This document shows positions 35,043-43,452 of a stretch of DNA of 64,000 nt, one piece after another (position 1 is the first letter of the stretch; the number at the start of each line of letters is the position of its first letter). This stretch comes from Sphingopyxis sp. OPL5 (GTDB lineage Bacteria; Pseudomonadota; Alphaproteobacteria; Sphingomonadales; Sphingomonadaceae): assembly GCF_003797775.2 (NCBI RefSeq), contig NZ_CP060725.1, positions 558,001 to 622,000 on the forward strand, given 5' to 3'. Under the pieces are notes generated by a model that saw nothing but the letters and a program-made list of their open reading frames with translations, was not told where the DNA came from and did not search any database. The position numbers and the translations under genes are program-made.

Positions 35043-36454
35043 CTGGCCTCACCGGCCCCGGCGTACCGGCTGGCCCAGTCCCAGGCCGCATCGCCGAGAT
35101 CGATGATTTCGGCATGGTTGTCTTCGAGCAGGACGCCCGCTGCGACGGCCCGGTCGAGCGCGGCCCTAAACCGCGCGAGATAATCGGCGCGCCCACCCGG
35201 ATAAAGCGCTTCGATCGCCTCGCGGCCGAGCGGACGCGATTGACCGGCGAGACGCGCGACGATGTCCGGGCTCGACGGCAGCGCCGAGTGCGCCATCAGC
35301 GGCGCGTCGGTCCAAGGCGAGCGAACCCCGCCCTCGGCGATCCCGGAAGCGTCCCTGCGGGCCGTGGCGGGTTCGGGCGCTGCAAGCGCGATCGGCGGAA
35401 CGAGAGGCGGCGCGATGCCGTGGTCGATCCATTCGACGAGCCGGCGGAGCGCGGCCTGCGCGATGAAATATTGCTGCGGCGCGGCGTTGATCGGCTGCGC
35501 AAGTTCGCGTCCGAGAATATTCGCGCGCGGCCGCCAGACGAGACGGCGACGCGAAGGCGCGAGCCCGTCGACGTCATGTTCGGCGACCGAGAATATCGCC
35601 TGGTCCGAATGGGCCGAACCCGCGATCTCCCATATCCGGACATGGTCGCTCGGACGCTGGCGCGCATGCGCATAGCCGCCTTGCGGAAGGCCGAGATCGA
35701 GAACGTCGGTTTCCGACAGGATGGCGAGGAGCGGTATGTCGAAGTCGGTTCGAAAGCCGACGCCGCTGTTGGCCGGCGGCGCATAGATGTCGGGCGCTTC
35801 AAGTGGGGCGACGCCATCGAAGCGCGCATGGACGAGATAGCCTCGACAAGCCGCGCTTCCGGCAAATACATTGAAGAAGCTCGTCAGGAACCAGGCCGAC
35901 TGGGAGACGCCGGTGGCGATGGCGTAGCGATAGCCCGAGCTTCCGAAGAGCTTGCCCGGCTCGCGTTCGATCGCAGCGAGCGCCTGCGCGAAGATGTCGA
36001 AGGAGAAGGCATCGCCCGGATGATCAAGCCGCGCGTAGCGACCGGGGTCGGCCGCTCGCAGCGGAAGATTGCCGATGCCGAGATCGCCCCCGCCGCCCTC
36101 GATACCTCCGAGCTGGCACGAAATACCGACATAGGCGTGGCCGGCGCGGATCGCTTCGCGGTGCAAATTGGCCCATGCAGCTGCGACGTCGCCCCCCGAA
36201 CTTATGTTGAGCCATTCGGCGAGAACGATGCCGCTGAAGCGATCGGGATTGGAGGGCCGGAAGACGACCAGCCGCGTGACGAAACCGGCCCTTGTTTCGC
36301 TGTCGGCGCTCCAGCGGCCGTCCGTACCGGCCCCGCTCAGCCGGAAAGAGGATGCAGTGCCGGAGAGTTCGAACTCTGCGGCGACATAGCCTTGCGACGC
36401 GAGATCGAACGCGCCGGCGCGAAGCTCCGGCATCCCCGGCATGGCAGCAAGCAT
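35039..36454 (-). CDS. Alpha/beta hydrolase domain protein (Abhydrolase_10-like)
   Basis: A 471-residue hydrolase of the large alpha/beta hydrolase domain family, with the putative nucleophile in ATGVSQSAW and a histidine in AGSAHSDQ. The N-terminal part is beta-rich. ATG at 36454 is preceded by GGAGAGGGGG. No signal peptide is visible. Family members are often found in terpene and steroid degradation regions and probably hydrolyse esters or lactones. It is divergent from the NTF2-kstD operon across operator F. Confidence 0.75.
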   Translation of the reverse strand: MLAAMPGMPELRAGAFDLASQGYVAAEFELSGTASSFRLSGAGTDGRWSADSETRAGFVTRLVVFRPSNPDRFSGIVLAEWLNISSGGDVAAAWANLHREAIRAGHAYVGISCQLGGIEGGGGDLGIGNLPLRAADPGRYARLDHPGDAFSFDIFAQALAAIEREPGKLFGSSGYRYAIATGVSQSAWFLTSFFNVFAGSAACRGYLVHARFDGVAPLEAPDIYAPPANSGVGFRTDFDIPLLAILSETDVLDLGLPQGGYAHARQRPSDHVRIWEIAGSAHSDQAIFSVAEHDVDGLAPSRRRLVWRPRANILGRELAQPINAAPQQYFIAQAALRRLVEWIDHGIAPPLVPPIALAAPEPATARRDASGIAEGGVRSPWTDAPLMAHSALPSSPDIVARLAGQSRPLGREAIEALYPGGRADYLARFRAALDRAVAAGVLLEDNHAEIIDLGDAAWDWASRYAGAGEAS

Positions 36455-36539
36455 GGCCCCCTCTCCATCAGCAATGTGCAGACGCCTGCATCCGCAAGAC
36501 ACGAAATCGATGGATCGCGCTTCTGTTCGCTACAGGTTT

Positions 36540-36583
36540 TACGCAAAGCATCATTTTTTGAGATAGTAATTATGTTTTGCGTT
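36540..36583. promoter_or_regulatory. Candidate operator F between the hydrolase and NTF2-kstD operon
   Basis: TACGCAAA at 36540-36547 and TTTGCGTT at 36576-36583 form an inverted pair, outer span 44 bp, separated by an AT-rich stretch. Its second half lies about 45 bases upstream of the NTF2-fold gene start. Confidence 0.55.
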
Positions 36584-36629
36584 GACAAGCCGCGGCGACT
36601 CCCTGAAAATCGGCGCAGGGAGATTGGAT

Positions 36630-37073
36630 ATGGAAGACGACGCGCGGCGCCAGCATATTCGCGGGCTGTTCGAACAATTGATCGCTGCCTACGGCAGCAA
36701 GGATTTCGAGACCTTCGCTCGCTTCGTCGATCCCGATGCGCTGTTCGAATGGCCCTATCTGCCGCTCAAGGAATTCCCGACGACGATGAAGGGCCGCGAT
36801 GCCTTCATCGAGACGTCCAAGACCGGGATGGCGAACAGCGACGGCTATAATCACAAGGTCGACCGCTTCTACGACCAGCTCGACCCAAACACACTGATCG
36901 TCGAATATCACTCGGATTCGGTCGTCAAACCGTCGGGCGACCGATACGCCAACACCTATCTCGGCATCCTGCGCTTCGAGGGCGACCTCGTCGTCTACTG
37001 GAAGGAGTATGTGAACCCCCTTCCGATCCTCGAGACCTATGGAAACTTCGTCAACGAGGCTGCCAGTTCGTGA
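36630..37073 (+). CDS. NTF2/SnoaL-fold protein preceding kstD
   Basis: A 147-residue NTF2-fold protein (LFEQLIAAYGSKDFETFARF, DALFEWPYLPLKEFPTTMKG, NTYLGILRFEGDLVVYWKEY). AGGGAGA precedes the ATG at 36630. The stop overlaps the kstD start (GTGA), so the two are co-translated. A ketosteroid isomerase-like role beside a 3-ketosteroid dehydrogenase would make sense, but active-site residues were not verified. Confidence 0.75.
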   Translation: MEDDARRQHIRGLFEQLIAAYGSKDFETFARFVDPDALFEWPYLPLKEFPTTMKGRDAFIETSKTGMANSDGYNHKVDRFYDQLDPNTLIVEYHSDSVVKPSGDRYANTYLGILRFEGDLVVYWKEYVNPLPILETYGNFVNEAASS

Positions 37074-38755
37074 CCACGCCGGCTCAGAAGACCGTCGATA
37101 TTCTCGTCGTTGGCACGGGAGCCGGGGCGATGGTTGCCGCCGCGACGGCAGCAGCGCGCGGTGCCAGCGTTCTGATGATCGAAAAGACCCCGCTTTACGG
37201 CGGCAGTTCGGCGGCATCGGGCGGCGGCGTCTGGATTCCCGCGAGCGACTCCGCGATCGCGCAGGGCCAGTCCGATTCCCCCGACGAGGCCTTCACCTAT
37301 ATCAAGAGCCTGACCGGCAACACGGTGGCCGATGCCAAGATCCGGGCCTTCGTCGAGAACGCACGGTTCATGGTGCGGCATGTCGAGAGCATCTCCGATC
37401 TCCGCTTCACCGCCATTCCCTATACCGATTACCATGCCGAAAATCCTGGCGGCAAAATGGGCTTTCGCAGCCACGAGACCAACACGCTCAACGCGCGGCG
37501 TCTTCCGCGCCGGGATTTCGAGACGCTTCGCCCGACGCATCCCGCAGCTGCGCTGTTCGGCTACATCCCCTGGACGACCATGGAAGCCGCGCCGATGGTG
37601 ACCCGAGGTCCGGGCTGGATGCGGACCATGGCGAAGGTGTTGTGGCGCTACTATAGCGACGTGGGCCAGCGCCTGCGATCGAAGCGCAGCCGCTTTCTCG
37701 TTTTCGGCAATGCGATCGCGGGCCATCTGAAACTTGCTTTCGACCGCGACGGGGGTGAGCTCTGGCTCGGTGCGGCGCTGAAGGAACTGACGCGCGACGC
37801 GAGCGGCCGTGTCACGGGCGCGGTGATCGAGCGTGGCGGGGCGGCCGTGACGGTGACCGCGACGCGCGGTGTCATCCTCGGCGCGGGCGGCTTCGAGCGG
37901 AACCAGGCGATGCGCGACCGCTATCTACCAGGCGAAGGCCGACCCGAATGGTCGGGAGGACAGGAAGGCAATACCGGCGACGCGATCGAGGCCGGAATAA
38001 GGATCGGCGCCGCGACCGATCTTATGGCCGAAGCCTGGTGGGCGCCGACGCTCAGCGTTCCGGGCGAACCGCGCGGGCGCCCTCTGTTCTACGAGCGGGC
38101 GCTTCCGGGCAACATCATTGTGAATCAGCGCGGCGAGCGCTTCATGAACGAGGCGCGAAGCTACGATATCGCCGGCAAGGCGATGATCGACGCGGACCGG
38201 CCCGATGCGCGCACGATCCCGTCGTGGATCGTCCTCGATGCGCGGTTCCGCAGCAAATATCCGATGGGTCCGCTCATCCCGGTCTTCCCGGACTGGACCC
38301 TACCCGCGCGCTTCCGGTCGATGTATCTGAAGGCGCCGACGTTGAAAGCGCTGGCCGGGCAGATGGGGGTTCCGCCCGCCGCGCTCGAGGCGACGGTCGC
38401 CCGGTTCAACGGCTTTGCCCGCAGCGGCGAGGATGCGGATTTCGGACGCGGCGGTGCTGCCTATGACCGATATTATGGCGACCAGTCGGTGAAGCCCAAC
38501 CCCAATCTCGCTCCGATCGACCAGGCGCCCTTCTATGCGCTCAAGGTCTATCCCGGCGATATCGGGACCAAGGGCGGGCTGGCGACCGACGAGGCAGCGC
38601 GCGTTCTCGACGGCCAGGGCGCACCGATCCCCGGTCTTTATGCCATCGGCAACAATGCCGCGTCGGTGATGGGGCCCGCCTATCCCGGAGCGGGTTCGAC
38701 CCTCGGGCCCGCCATGACCTTCGGCTTCCTCGCGGTACAGGATATTTTGCGATGA
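37070..38755 (+). CDS. kstD: 3-ketosteroid dehydrogenase-like FAD protein (KstD family)
   Basis: A 561-residue FAD-binding dehydrogenase with the N-terminal VVGTGAGAMVAAATAAARG dinucleotide motif, ERALPGNIIVNQRGERF, and the C-terminal VYPGDIGTKGGL that holds the conserved Tyr and Gly of KstD active sites. KstD introduces the 1(2) double bond into a 3-ketosteroid using an external acceptor; related proteins make 4(5) double bonds. It begins at a GTG overlapping the NTF2 gene and ends overlapping an SDR (ATGA). This gene is the most direct sign that the pathway handles steroids. Confidence 0.85.
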   Translation: MTTPAQKTVDILVVGTGAGAMVAAATAAARGASVLMIEKTPLYGGSSAASGGGVWIPASDSAIAQGQSDSPDEAFTYIKSLTGNTVADAKIRAFVENARFMVRHVESISDLRFTAIPYTDYHAENPGGKMGFRSHETNTLNARRLPRRDFETLRPTHPAAALFGYIPWTTMEAAPMVTRGPGWMRTMAKVLWRYYSDVGQRLRSKRSRFLVFGNAIAGHLKLAFDRDGGELWLGAALKELTRDASGRVTGAVIERGGAAVTVTATRGVILGAGGFERNQAMRDRYLPGEGRPEWSGGQEGNTGDAIEAGIRIGAATDLMAEAWWAPTLSVPGEPRGRPLFYERALPGNIIVNQRGERFMNEARSYDIAGKAMIDADRPDARTIPSWIVLDARFRSKYPMGPLIPVFPDWTLPARFRSMYLKAPTLKALAGQMGVPPAALEATVARFNGFARSGEDADFGRGGAAYDRYYGDQSVKPNPNLAPIDQAPFYALKVYPGDIGTKGGLATDEAARVLDGQGAPIPGLYAIGNNAASVMGPAYPGAGSTLGPAMTFGFLAVQDILR

Positions 38756-39744
38756 AATCCATATTGATCACCGGTGCATCGAGCGGCTTCGGCCGCGGCG
38801 TCTCGGTCGAGCTCGCGCAGCGCGGCTGGCGCGTTTTCGCCGCGATGCGCGATACCGGGAAAAGTGGCAGTCTGATCGAGGCCGCCGAAGCCGGCGGTGT
38901 CGCCGACCGCATCGAGGTCGTGGAGCTCGACGTCACGGTCCCGGCGTCGGTCGAGGCGGCTGTTGCCGATGTTCTCGCCCGCTGCGGCGGCACGCTCGAT
39001 GGGCTTCTCAACAATGCCGGCTATTCCGTGCTGGGCGCCTTCGAAGACCTCAGCGATGCCGACTGCCGCCAGCAGATGGAAACCAACTTTTTCGGCGTGC
39101 TGGCGGTGACCCGCGCGGTGCTCCCGTCGATGCGTGACGCCGGGCATGGGCGGATCGTCGTCGTGACGAGCAACGCCGTCAATTCGCCGCATCCGCTTCT
39201 GACCATGTATGCCGCTTCGAAATGGGCACTGGAGGGCTGGGCCGAAGGCCTCGCCATGGAAATCGCTCCCTATGGCGTCGATCTCGCGCTCATTCAGCCC
39301 GGCGCCCACCGCACCGAATTTGCCGGCAATGTCCAGTTCGTGTCGGGAACCGGCGGTGCCTATGCCCAATGGATCGAAGGCGCGCTTCCGGGGATTTCGA
39401 ACCTCGACGCATGGGGCCGGGACCCGGCCCTGGCGATCGGACCGATCGCGGACGCGGTGACCGCGCCCGCCGTCCCGTTCCGGCAGCAGCTTGGCGAGGA
39501 TTCGAAGATTTTTGCGATGCTCAAGGGCAATATGCCGTTCGAGACACGCGCACTCCTGCTTCGCGCGATCTGCGGTCTCCCGGCGCCAGGCGCTTTCACC
39601 GGCGGCGAGGCCGCCGGCAGCGCCGATTATCCGGTCCTTTCGCAGGTACTCGCCAAGTTCGTCGGCAGCGCCGTCAAGGACGCTGGCCTCGCGGAAACTG
39701 TTGCACGAAGCTTCGGGATCGCGCCGACCACCGCTGGTGGGTGA
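38752..39744 (+). CDS. Long SDR-family oxidoreductase
   Basis: A 330-residue SDR with TGASSGFGRG, LNNAGYS, serine in VVTSNAV and catalytic YAASK, plus a C-terminal extension of about 70 residues after the usual fold. The form resembles 17-beta-hydroxysteroid dehydrogenase/retinol dehydrogenase-like classical SDRs. It overlaps kstD by four bases. A hydroxysteroid dehydrogenase is plausible from the neighbour, but position specificity is unknown. Confidence 0.82.
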   Translation: MKSILITGASSGFGRGVSVELAQRGWRVFAAMRDTGKSGSLIEAAEAGGVADRIEVVELDVTVPASVEAAVADVLARCGGTLDGLLNNAGYSVLGAFEDLSDADCRQQMETNFFGVLAVTRAVLPSMRDAGHGRIVVVTSNAVNSPHPLLTMYAASKWALEGWAEGLAMEIAPYGVDLALIQPGAHRTEFAGNVQFVSGTGGAYAQWIEGALPGISNLDAWGRDPALAIGPIADAVTAPAVPFRQQLGEDSKIFAMLKGNMPFETRALLLRAICGLPAPGAFTGGEAAGSADYPVLSQVLAKFVGSAVKDAGLAETVARSFGIAPTTAGG

Positions 39745-39745
39745 C

Positions 39746-40213
39746 ATGGCTGGCGACACGGAGGCTCGCCTCCGGCGCATCGAGGACCGGTTTGCCATCG
39801 CCGATCTCGAGGCCGATTATGCGGCGCTGTGGGATTTTGGCGATGCCGAGGGCTGGAGCCGCCTCTATGTCGAGGACGGCCGCTTCGAGATCGTTGAAGC
39901 CGGCGCGATGCCGGCGGTGAAGCTCGTTGGCCGATCCGAACTGCAAGCCTTCTGCGCCGACATTTCGAAGCAGTGGACAGGACTTCATTTCATGCATCCG
40001 CCGCGGGTCGACATCGGCGACGGCGACGCGACGTCGCTCATATTCTTCGAGTTCCGGCATTTGCGCACCGGCGGCGATGGCCACGTCCGGCAGGGTCTTG
40101 TCGGCGGTTTCTACCGCACTTGTTATGTGCGAACGATGGAGGGCTGGCGCATCAGCTCGCGCGTCGAGCATCCCGTCTTCGAGAATGGGAGCAACAGCTA
40201 CAATTTTCGCTAG
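39746..40213 (+). CDS. NTF2/SnoaL-fold protein
   Basis: A 155-residue SnoaL-like protein (RFAIADLEADYAALWDFGDA, RFEIVEAGAMPAVKLVGRSE, VRTMEGWRISSRVEHPVFEN). It starts one base after the SDR stop and ends the NTF2-kstD-SDR-NTF2 operon. Its stop lies inside a cluster of short direct repeats that also form the end of pntB on the other strand. Confidence 0.75.
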   Translation: MAGDTEARLRRIEDRFAIADLEADYAALWDFGDAEGWSRLYVEDGRFEIVEAGAMPAVKLVGRSELQAFCADISKQWTGLHFMHPPRVDIGDGDATSLIFFEFRHLRTGGDGHVRQGLVGGFYRTCYVRTMEGWRISSRVEHPVFENGSNSYNFR

Positions 40214-40267
40214 TGCCCGCCGCGCCTTAGTGCCCGCTGCCGTCTGGGGCCTTAGTGGCCGCTACCG
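40210..40267. repeat. Three short direct repeats at the pntB 3' end
   Basis: CTAGTGCCCGC (40210-40220), TTAGTGCCCGCTGCCG (40227-40242) and TTAGTGGCCGCTACCG (40252-40267) are near-identical copies. The last is the end of pntB, encoding SGSGH and the stop on the minus strand. The others look like duplicated copies of that end and sit exactly where the convergent NTF2 gene stops. Confidence 0.7.
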
Positions 40268-41739
40268 CTCAGCGCCTTGACGATATCGTCGGCCATCTTC
40301 TTGGCATCGCCGAGCAGCATCATCGTCTGGTCCATGTAAAAGACGTCGTTGTCGACGCCGGCATAGCCGACCCCGCCCATCGAGCGCTTCACGAACAGCA
40401 CCGTCTTGGCATTGGCGACGTCGAGGATCGGCATGCCGTAGATCGGCGACGACTTGTCGGTCTTCGCCGCGGGGTTGGTCACGTCGTTGGCGCCGATGAC
40501 GAAGGCTACGTCGCATTGCGCGAACTCGCCATTGATGTCCTCGAGCTCGAACACCTCGTCATAGGGCACGTTCGCTTCGGCCAGCAGGACGTTCATATGG
40601 CCGGGCATACGGCCCGCGACCGGATGGATCGCATATTTGACGTTCACGCCCTCTTTCTTGAGCTGGTCGGCCATTTCGCGGAGTGCATGCTGCGCCTGCG
40701 CGACCGCCATGCCGTAACCGGGGACGATGATGACATTTTCGGCCTGGCTCATCAGGAAGGCGGCATCGTCGGGGCTGCCCGGCTTCCACGGGCGCTGTTC
40801 CTTCGACCCGCCCGAGCTTGCTGCGGCATCGTCGCCGCCGAAACCGCCCGCGATCACGCTGATGAAGCTGCGGTTCATCGCGCGGCACATGATGTACGAC
40901 AGGATCGCACCCGACGAGCCGACGAGTGCGCCGGTGATGATCATCGCGGTGTTGCCGAGCGTAAAGCCCATCGCCGCCGCAGCCCAGCCCGAATAGCTGT
41001 TCAGCATCGACACGACGACGGGCATGTCGGCGCCGCCGATCGGGATGATCAGCAGGAAGCCGATCGCGAAGCTGAGGCCCGTGATCGTCCAGAACACCCA
41101 GGGCGACTGGTCCTGCGTGAAATAGGCGGTCAGCGCGACAATCGCGGCGAGCGTGCCGAGGTTGATGATATGCCGTCCGGGCAGCATGATCGGCGAACCC
41201 GACATATTGCCGTTGAGCTTGAGGAAGGCGATGACCGAGCCCGAAAAGGTGATCGCGCCGATCGCGATGCCGAGGCCCATTTCGACACGGCTGACGACAT
41301 GGATCTGCCCCGCGGCATCGGCGATGCCGAAAGCGACGGGATTGAGATAGGCGGCGGCCGCCACCGCGACCGCGGCGAGACCGACAAGGCTGTGGAACGC
41401 CGCGACGAGCTGCGGCATCGCGGTCATCGCGATCCTGCGCGCCATCAAGATGCCGATCACGGCGCCGATGCCGATGGCCGCGAGGATTTCGACCAGCCCG
41501 ACCGTATCGAGGAGCCCGTCGGCGGTCGCCGGCGCGTGGGTGAGCAGCGTGGTCACGACCGCGATCAGCATGCCCGCCATACCGAAGCGGTTACCGGCCT
41601 GCGCCGTCGCCGGGCTCGACAGCCCGCGCAGCGCGAGGATGAACAGGACGCCCGCTACCAGATAGGCAACCGCCGCCCAGGGATTGACCGCGAGGCCATG
41701 GCCGCCGGTCGCGGCGGAAAGGATCGACTGAAACTCCAT
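40252..41739 (-). CDS. pntB: NAD(P) transhydrogenase beta subunit
   Basis: A 495-residue integral membrane subunit. The N-terminal part has about eight or nine membrane segments. The C-terminal NADP-binding domain III begins near residue 320 and shows VPGYGMAVAQAQH, HPVAGRMPGHMNVLLAEA and GANDVTNPA. With PntAA/PntAB it couples proton entry to hydride transfer from NADH to NADP. It would supply NADPH for the BVMO and reductases. It lies one base after pntAB. Confidence 0.95.
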   Translation of the reverse strand: MEFQSILSAATGGHGLAVNPWAAVAYLVAGVLFILALRGLSSPATAQAGNRFGMAGMLIAVVTTLLTHAPATADGLLDTVGLVEILAAIGIGAVIGILMARRIAMTAMPQLVAAFHSLVGLAAVAVAAAAYLNPVAFGIADAAGQIHVVSRVEMGLGIAIGAITFSGSVIAFLKLNGNMSGSPIMLPGRHIINLGTLAAIVALTAYFTQDQSPWVFWTITGLSFAIGFLLIIPIGGADMPVVVSMLNSYSGWAAAAMGFTLGNTAMIITGALVGSSGAILSYIMCRAMNRSFISVIAGGFGGDDAAASSGGSKEQRPWKPGSPDDAAFLMSQAENVIIVPGYGMAVAQAQHALREMADQLKKEGVNVKYAIHPVAGRMPGHMNVLLAEANVPYDEVFELEDINGEFAQCDVAFVIGANDVTNPAAKTDKSSPIYGMPILDVANAKTVLFVKRSMGGVGYAGVDNDVFYMDQTMMLLGDAKKMADDIVKALSGSGH

Positions 41740-41740
41740 C

Positions 41741-42022
41741 TCAGCGCTCCTTCTTCTTGTACATCGCGAGCATGCGCGCGGTGACCGCGAAGCCGCCGAA
41801 GATATTGATGCTGGCCATCACGACCGCAGCGAGGCCGAGCCATTTCGACGAGGCCGATCCCGCAGCGGCGCTGGCGATCAGTGCGCCGACGATGATCACC
41901 GACGAAATCGCGTTGGTGACGCTCATCAGCGGCGTGTGCAGCGCCGGAGTCACCGACCAGACGACGAAATAGCCGACAAAGCATGCCAGGACGAAAATCG
42001 AGAATATTGCGATGAAATCCAT
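41741..42022 (-). CDS. pntAB: NAD(P) transhydrogenase alpha subunit, membrane part
   Basis: A 93-residue hydrophobic subunit with three membrane segments (FIAIFSIFVLACFVGYFVVW, ISSVIIVGALIASAAAG, LGLAAVVMASINIFGGF) and the signature TPALHTPLMSVTNAISS. The ATG overlaps the stop of the upstream small gene by one base. In alphaproteobacteria this part is a separate protein, as here. Confidence 0.92.
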   Translation of the reverse strand: MDFIAIFSIFVLACFVGYFVVWSVTPALHTPLMSVTNAISSVIIVGALIASAAAGSASSKWLGLAAVVMASINIFGGFAVTARMLAMYKKKER

Positions 42023-42252
42023 CACTTGCTTCCCGAAACTCGGCGCGGCGAAGGGGCGCCATCGCCGATCCGCAAAGCTTCGATCTCCGCTTGGCGAATA
42101 TAGTCCCTGAAGCCCTCCAGAATGGCTTCGCTGTTTCGCTCCGAGCTATCGAAACCATCGGCCGCGCCGGGCGGGGGAGCCTCGTACCCGATCAGGAAAA
42201 CGACGAGAACGAAAATCGCGAGAAGTCCGATACCGAACAATATGGCAGTCAT
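42022..42252 (-). CDS. Small single-span membrane protein inside the pnt operon
   Basis: A 76-residue protein with one N-terminal membrane helix (ILFGIGLLAIFVLVVFLIGY) and a hydrophilic tail (SSERNSEAILEGFRDYIRQA). It overlaps both neighbours: pntAA at its start (ATGA) and pntAB at its stop. I do not recognise a named family. Its coupling to both Pnt subunits suggests an assembly or regulatory role (inference). Confidence 0.75.
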   Translation of the reverse strand: MTAILFGIGLLAIFVLVVFLIGYEAPPPGAADGFDSSERNSEAILEGFRDYIRQAEIEALRIGDGAPSPRRVSGSK

Positions 42253-43370
42253 GTCATCAGCCTTTCGTGAACGATTCTGCCGCTCTGCGTCAGTCGAACG
42301 GCGGTCCCGATTTCCTCGTCAAGCACGGGCTTGCCCGCTTCCTTGTCCCAGAAGGCCGACAGGAAGTTGAACAGGTTGCGGCTGAACAGCGCGCTGGTGT
42401 CGGCGGGCATCAGCGCGGCGATATTCTTCGCGCCGATCACGGTGACGCCGTGGATCTTCTTCGCCTCGCCCGAAACCACGCCCTCGACATTGCCGCCGCT
42501 TTCGGCCGCCATGTCGACGATCACGCTGCCGGTGCGCATAGTCGCGAGTTGCGCGTCCGAAATCAGCCGCGGCGCGGGGCGCCCCGGGATCAGCGCGGTG
42601 GTGATGACGATGTCCTGCTTGGCGATGTGCGACGACACGAGTTCGGCCTGCGCCGCCTTATATTCGTCGGACATTTCGGTGGCATAGCCACCCGCGCCCT
42701 CACCCTCGATGCCGGCGACGGCCTCGACGAAGATCGGCTTGGCGCCGAGCGACATGATCTGTTCCTTGGTCGCCGAACGCACGTCGGTCGCGCTGACCTG
42801 TGCCCCCAGCCGGCGCGCGGTCGCGATCGCCTGAAGCCCGGCGACGCCGACGCCCATCACGAACGCCTTGGCGGCGCTGACGGTGCCCGCCGCGGTCATC
42901 ATCATCGGGAAGGCACGGCCATAGGCGTTGGCGGCGATCAGCACCGCCTTGTAGCCCGCAAGGTTCGCCTGGCTCGACAAGATGTCCATCGACTGCGCGC
43001 GCGTGATGCGCGGCATGAATTCCACCGCCAGCGCTTCGAGCCCAAGCTTGGCATATTCGTCGACGCGTGCACGCTCGCCGAACGGGTTGAGGCCCGCCGC
43101 CAGCCAGGCGCCGTCGGCAAAGCCCTTCAGCCCCTTGGGATCGGGTCCCTGAATGCCGAGGATGATGTTCGCGCTTTTCAGCACATCGGCGCGCGAGGCA
43201 ACGCTCGCACCCGCGGCGGCATAATCGGCGTCAGCGATCGACGCCTGCTCCCCTGCCCCGGCTTCAACGGCAACTTCAGCACCCAGCCCGATGAATTTCT
43301 TCACGGTTTCCGGGGTCGCGGCGACGCGGGTCTCGCCGGGGGCGAGCTCCTTCAAGACAGCGATGCGCAT
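42249..43370 (-). CDS. pntAA: NAD(P) transhydrogenase alpha subunit, NAD-binding part
   Basis: A 373-residue domain I protein related to alanine dehydrogenase, with MRIAVLKELAPGETRVAATP, the Rossmann region VMGVGVAGLQAIATARRLGA, YATEMSDEYKAAQ and TTALIPGRPAP. ATG at 43370 is chosen; a TTG six codons upstream is possible. First gene of pntAA-small-pntAB-pntB. No TACGCAAA-type site was found upstream, so this operon may be outside the regulon or read from the TonB receptor gene. Confidence 0.93.
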   Translation of the reverse strand: MRIAVLKELAPGETRVAATPETVKKFIGLGAEVAVEAGAGEQASIADADYAAAGASVASRADVLKSANIILGIQGPDPKGLKGFADGAWLAAGLNPFGERARVDEYAKLGLEALAVEFMPRITRAQSMDILSSQANLAGYKAVLIAANAYGRAFPMMMTAAGTVSAAKAFVMGVGVAGLQAIATARRLGAQVSATDVRSATKEQIMSLGAKPIFVEAVAGIEGEGAGGYATEMSDEYKAAQAELVSSHIAKQDIVITTALIPGRPAPRLISDAQLATMRTGSVIVDMAAESGGNVEGVVSGEAKKIHGVTVIGAKNIAALMPADTSALFSRNLFNFLSAFWDKEAGKPVLDEEIGTAVRLTQSGRIVHERLMT

Positions 43371-43452
43371 CTTCGGCGAGCCTCCCAACTCGTCCTGCCC
43401 CGGTTGGCGACGCCCGCTTTCGCAAGACGTGCACCACCGGTCGCGGCAGGTT

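Noticed and set aside
35114..36850. A 578-codon plus-strand frame opposite the Abhydrolase_10-like gene
   Set aside because: Antisense shadow that crosses the divergent promoter and operator F.
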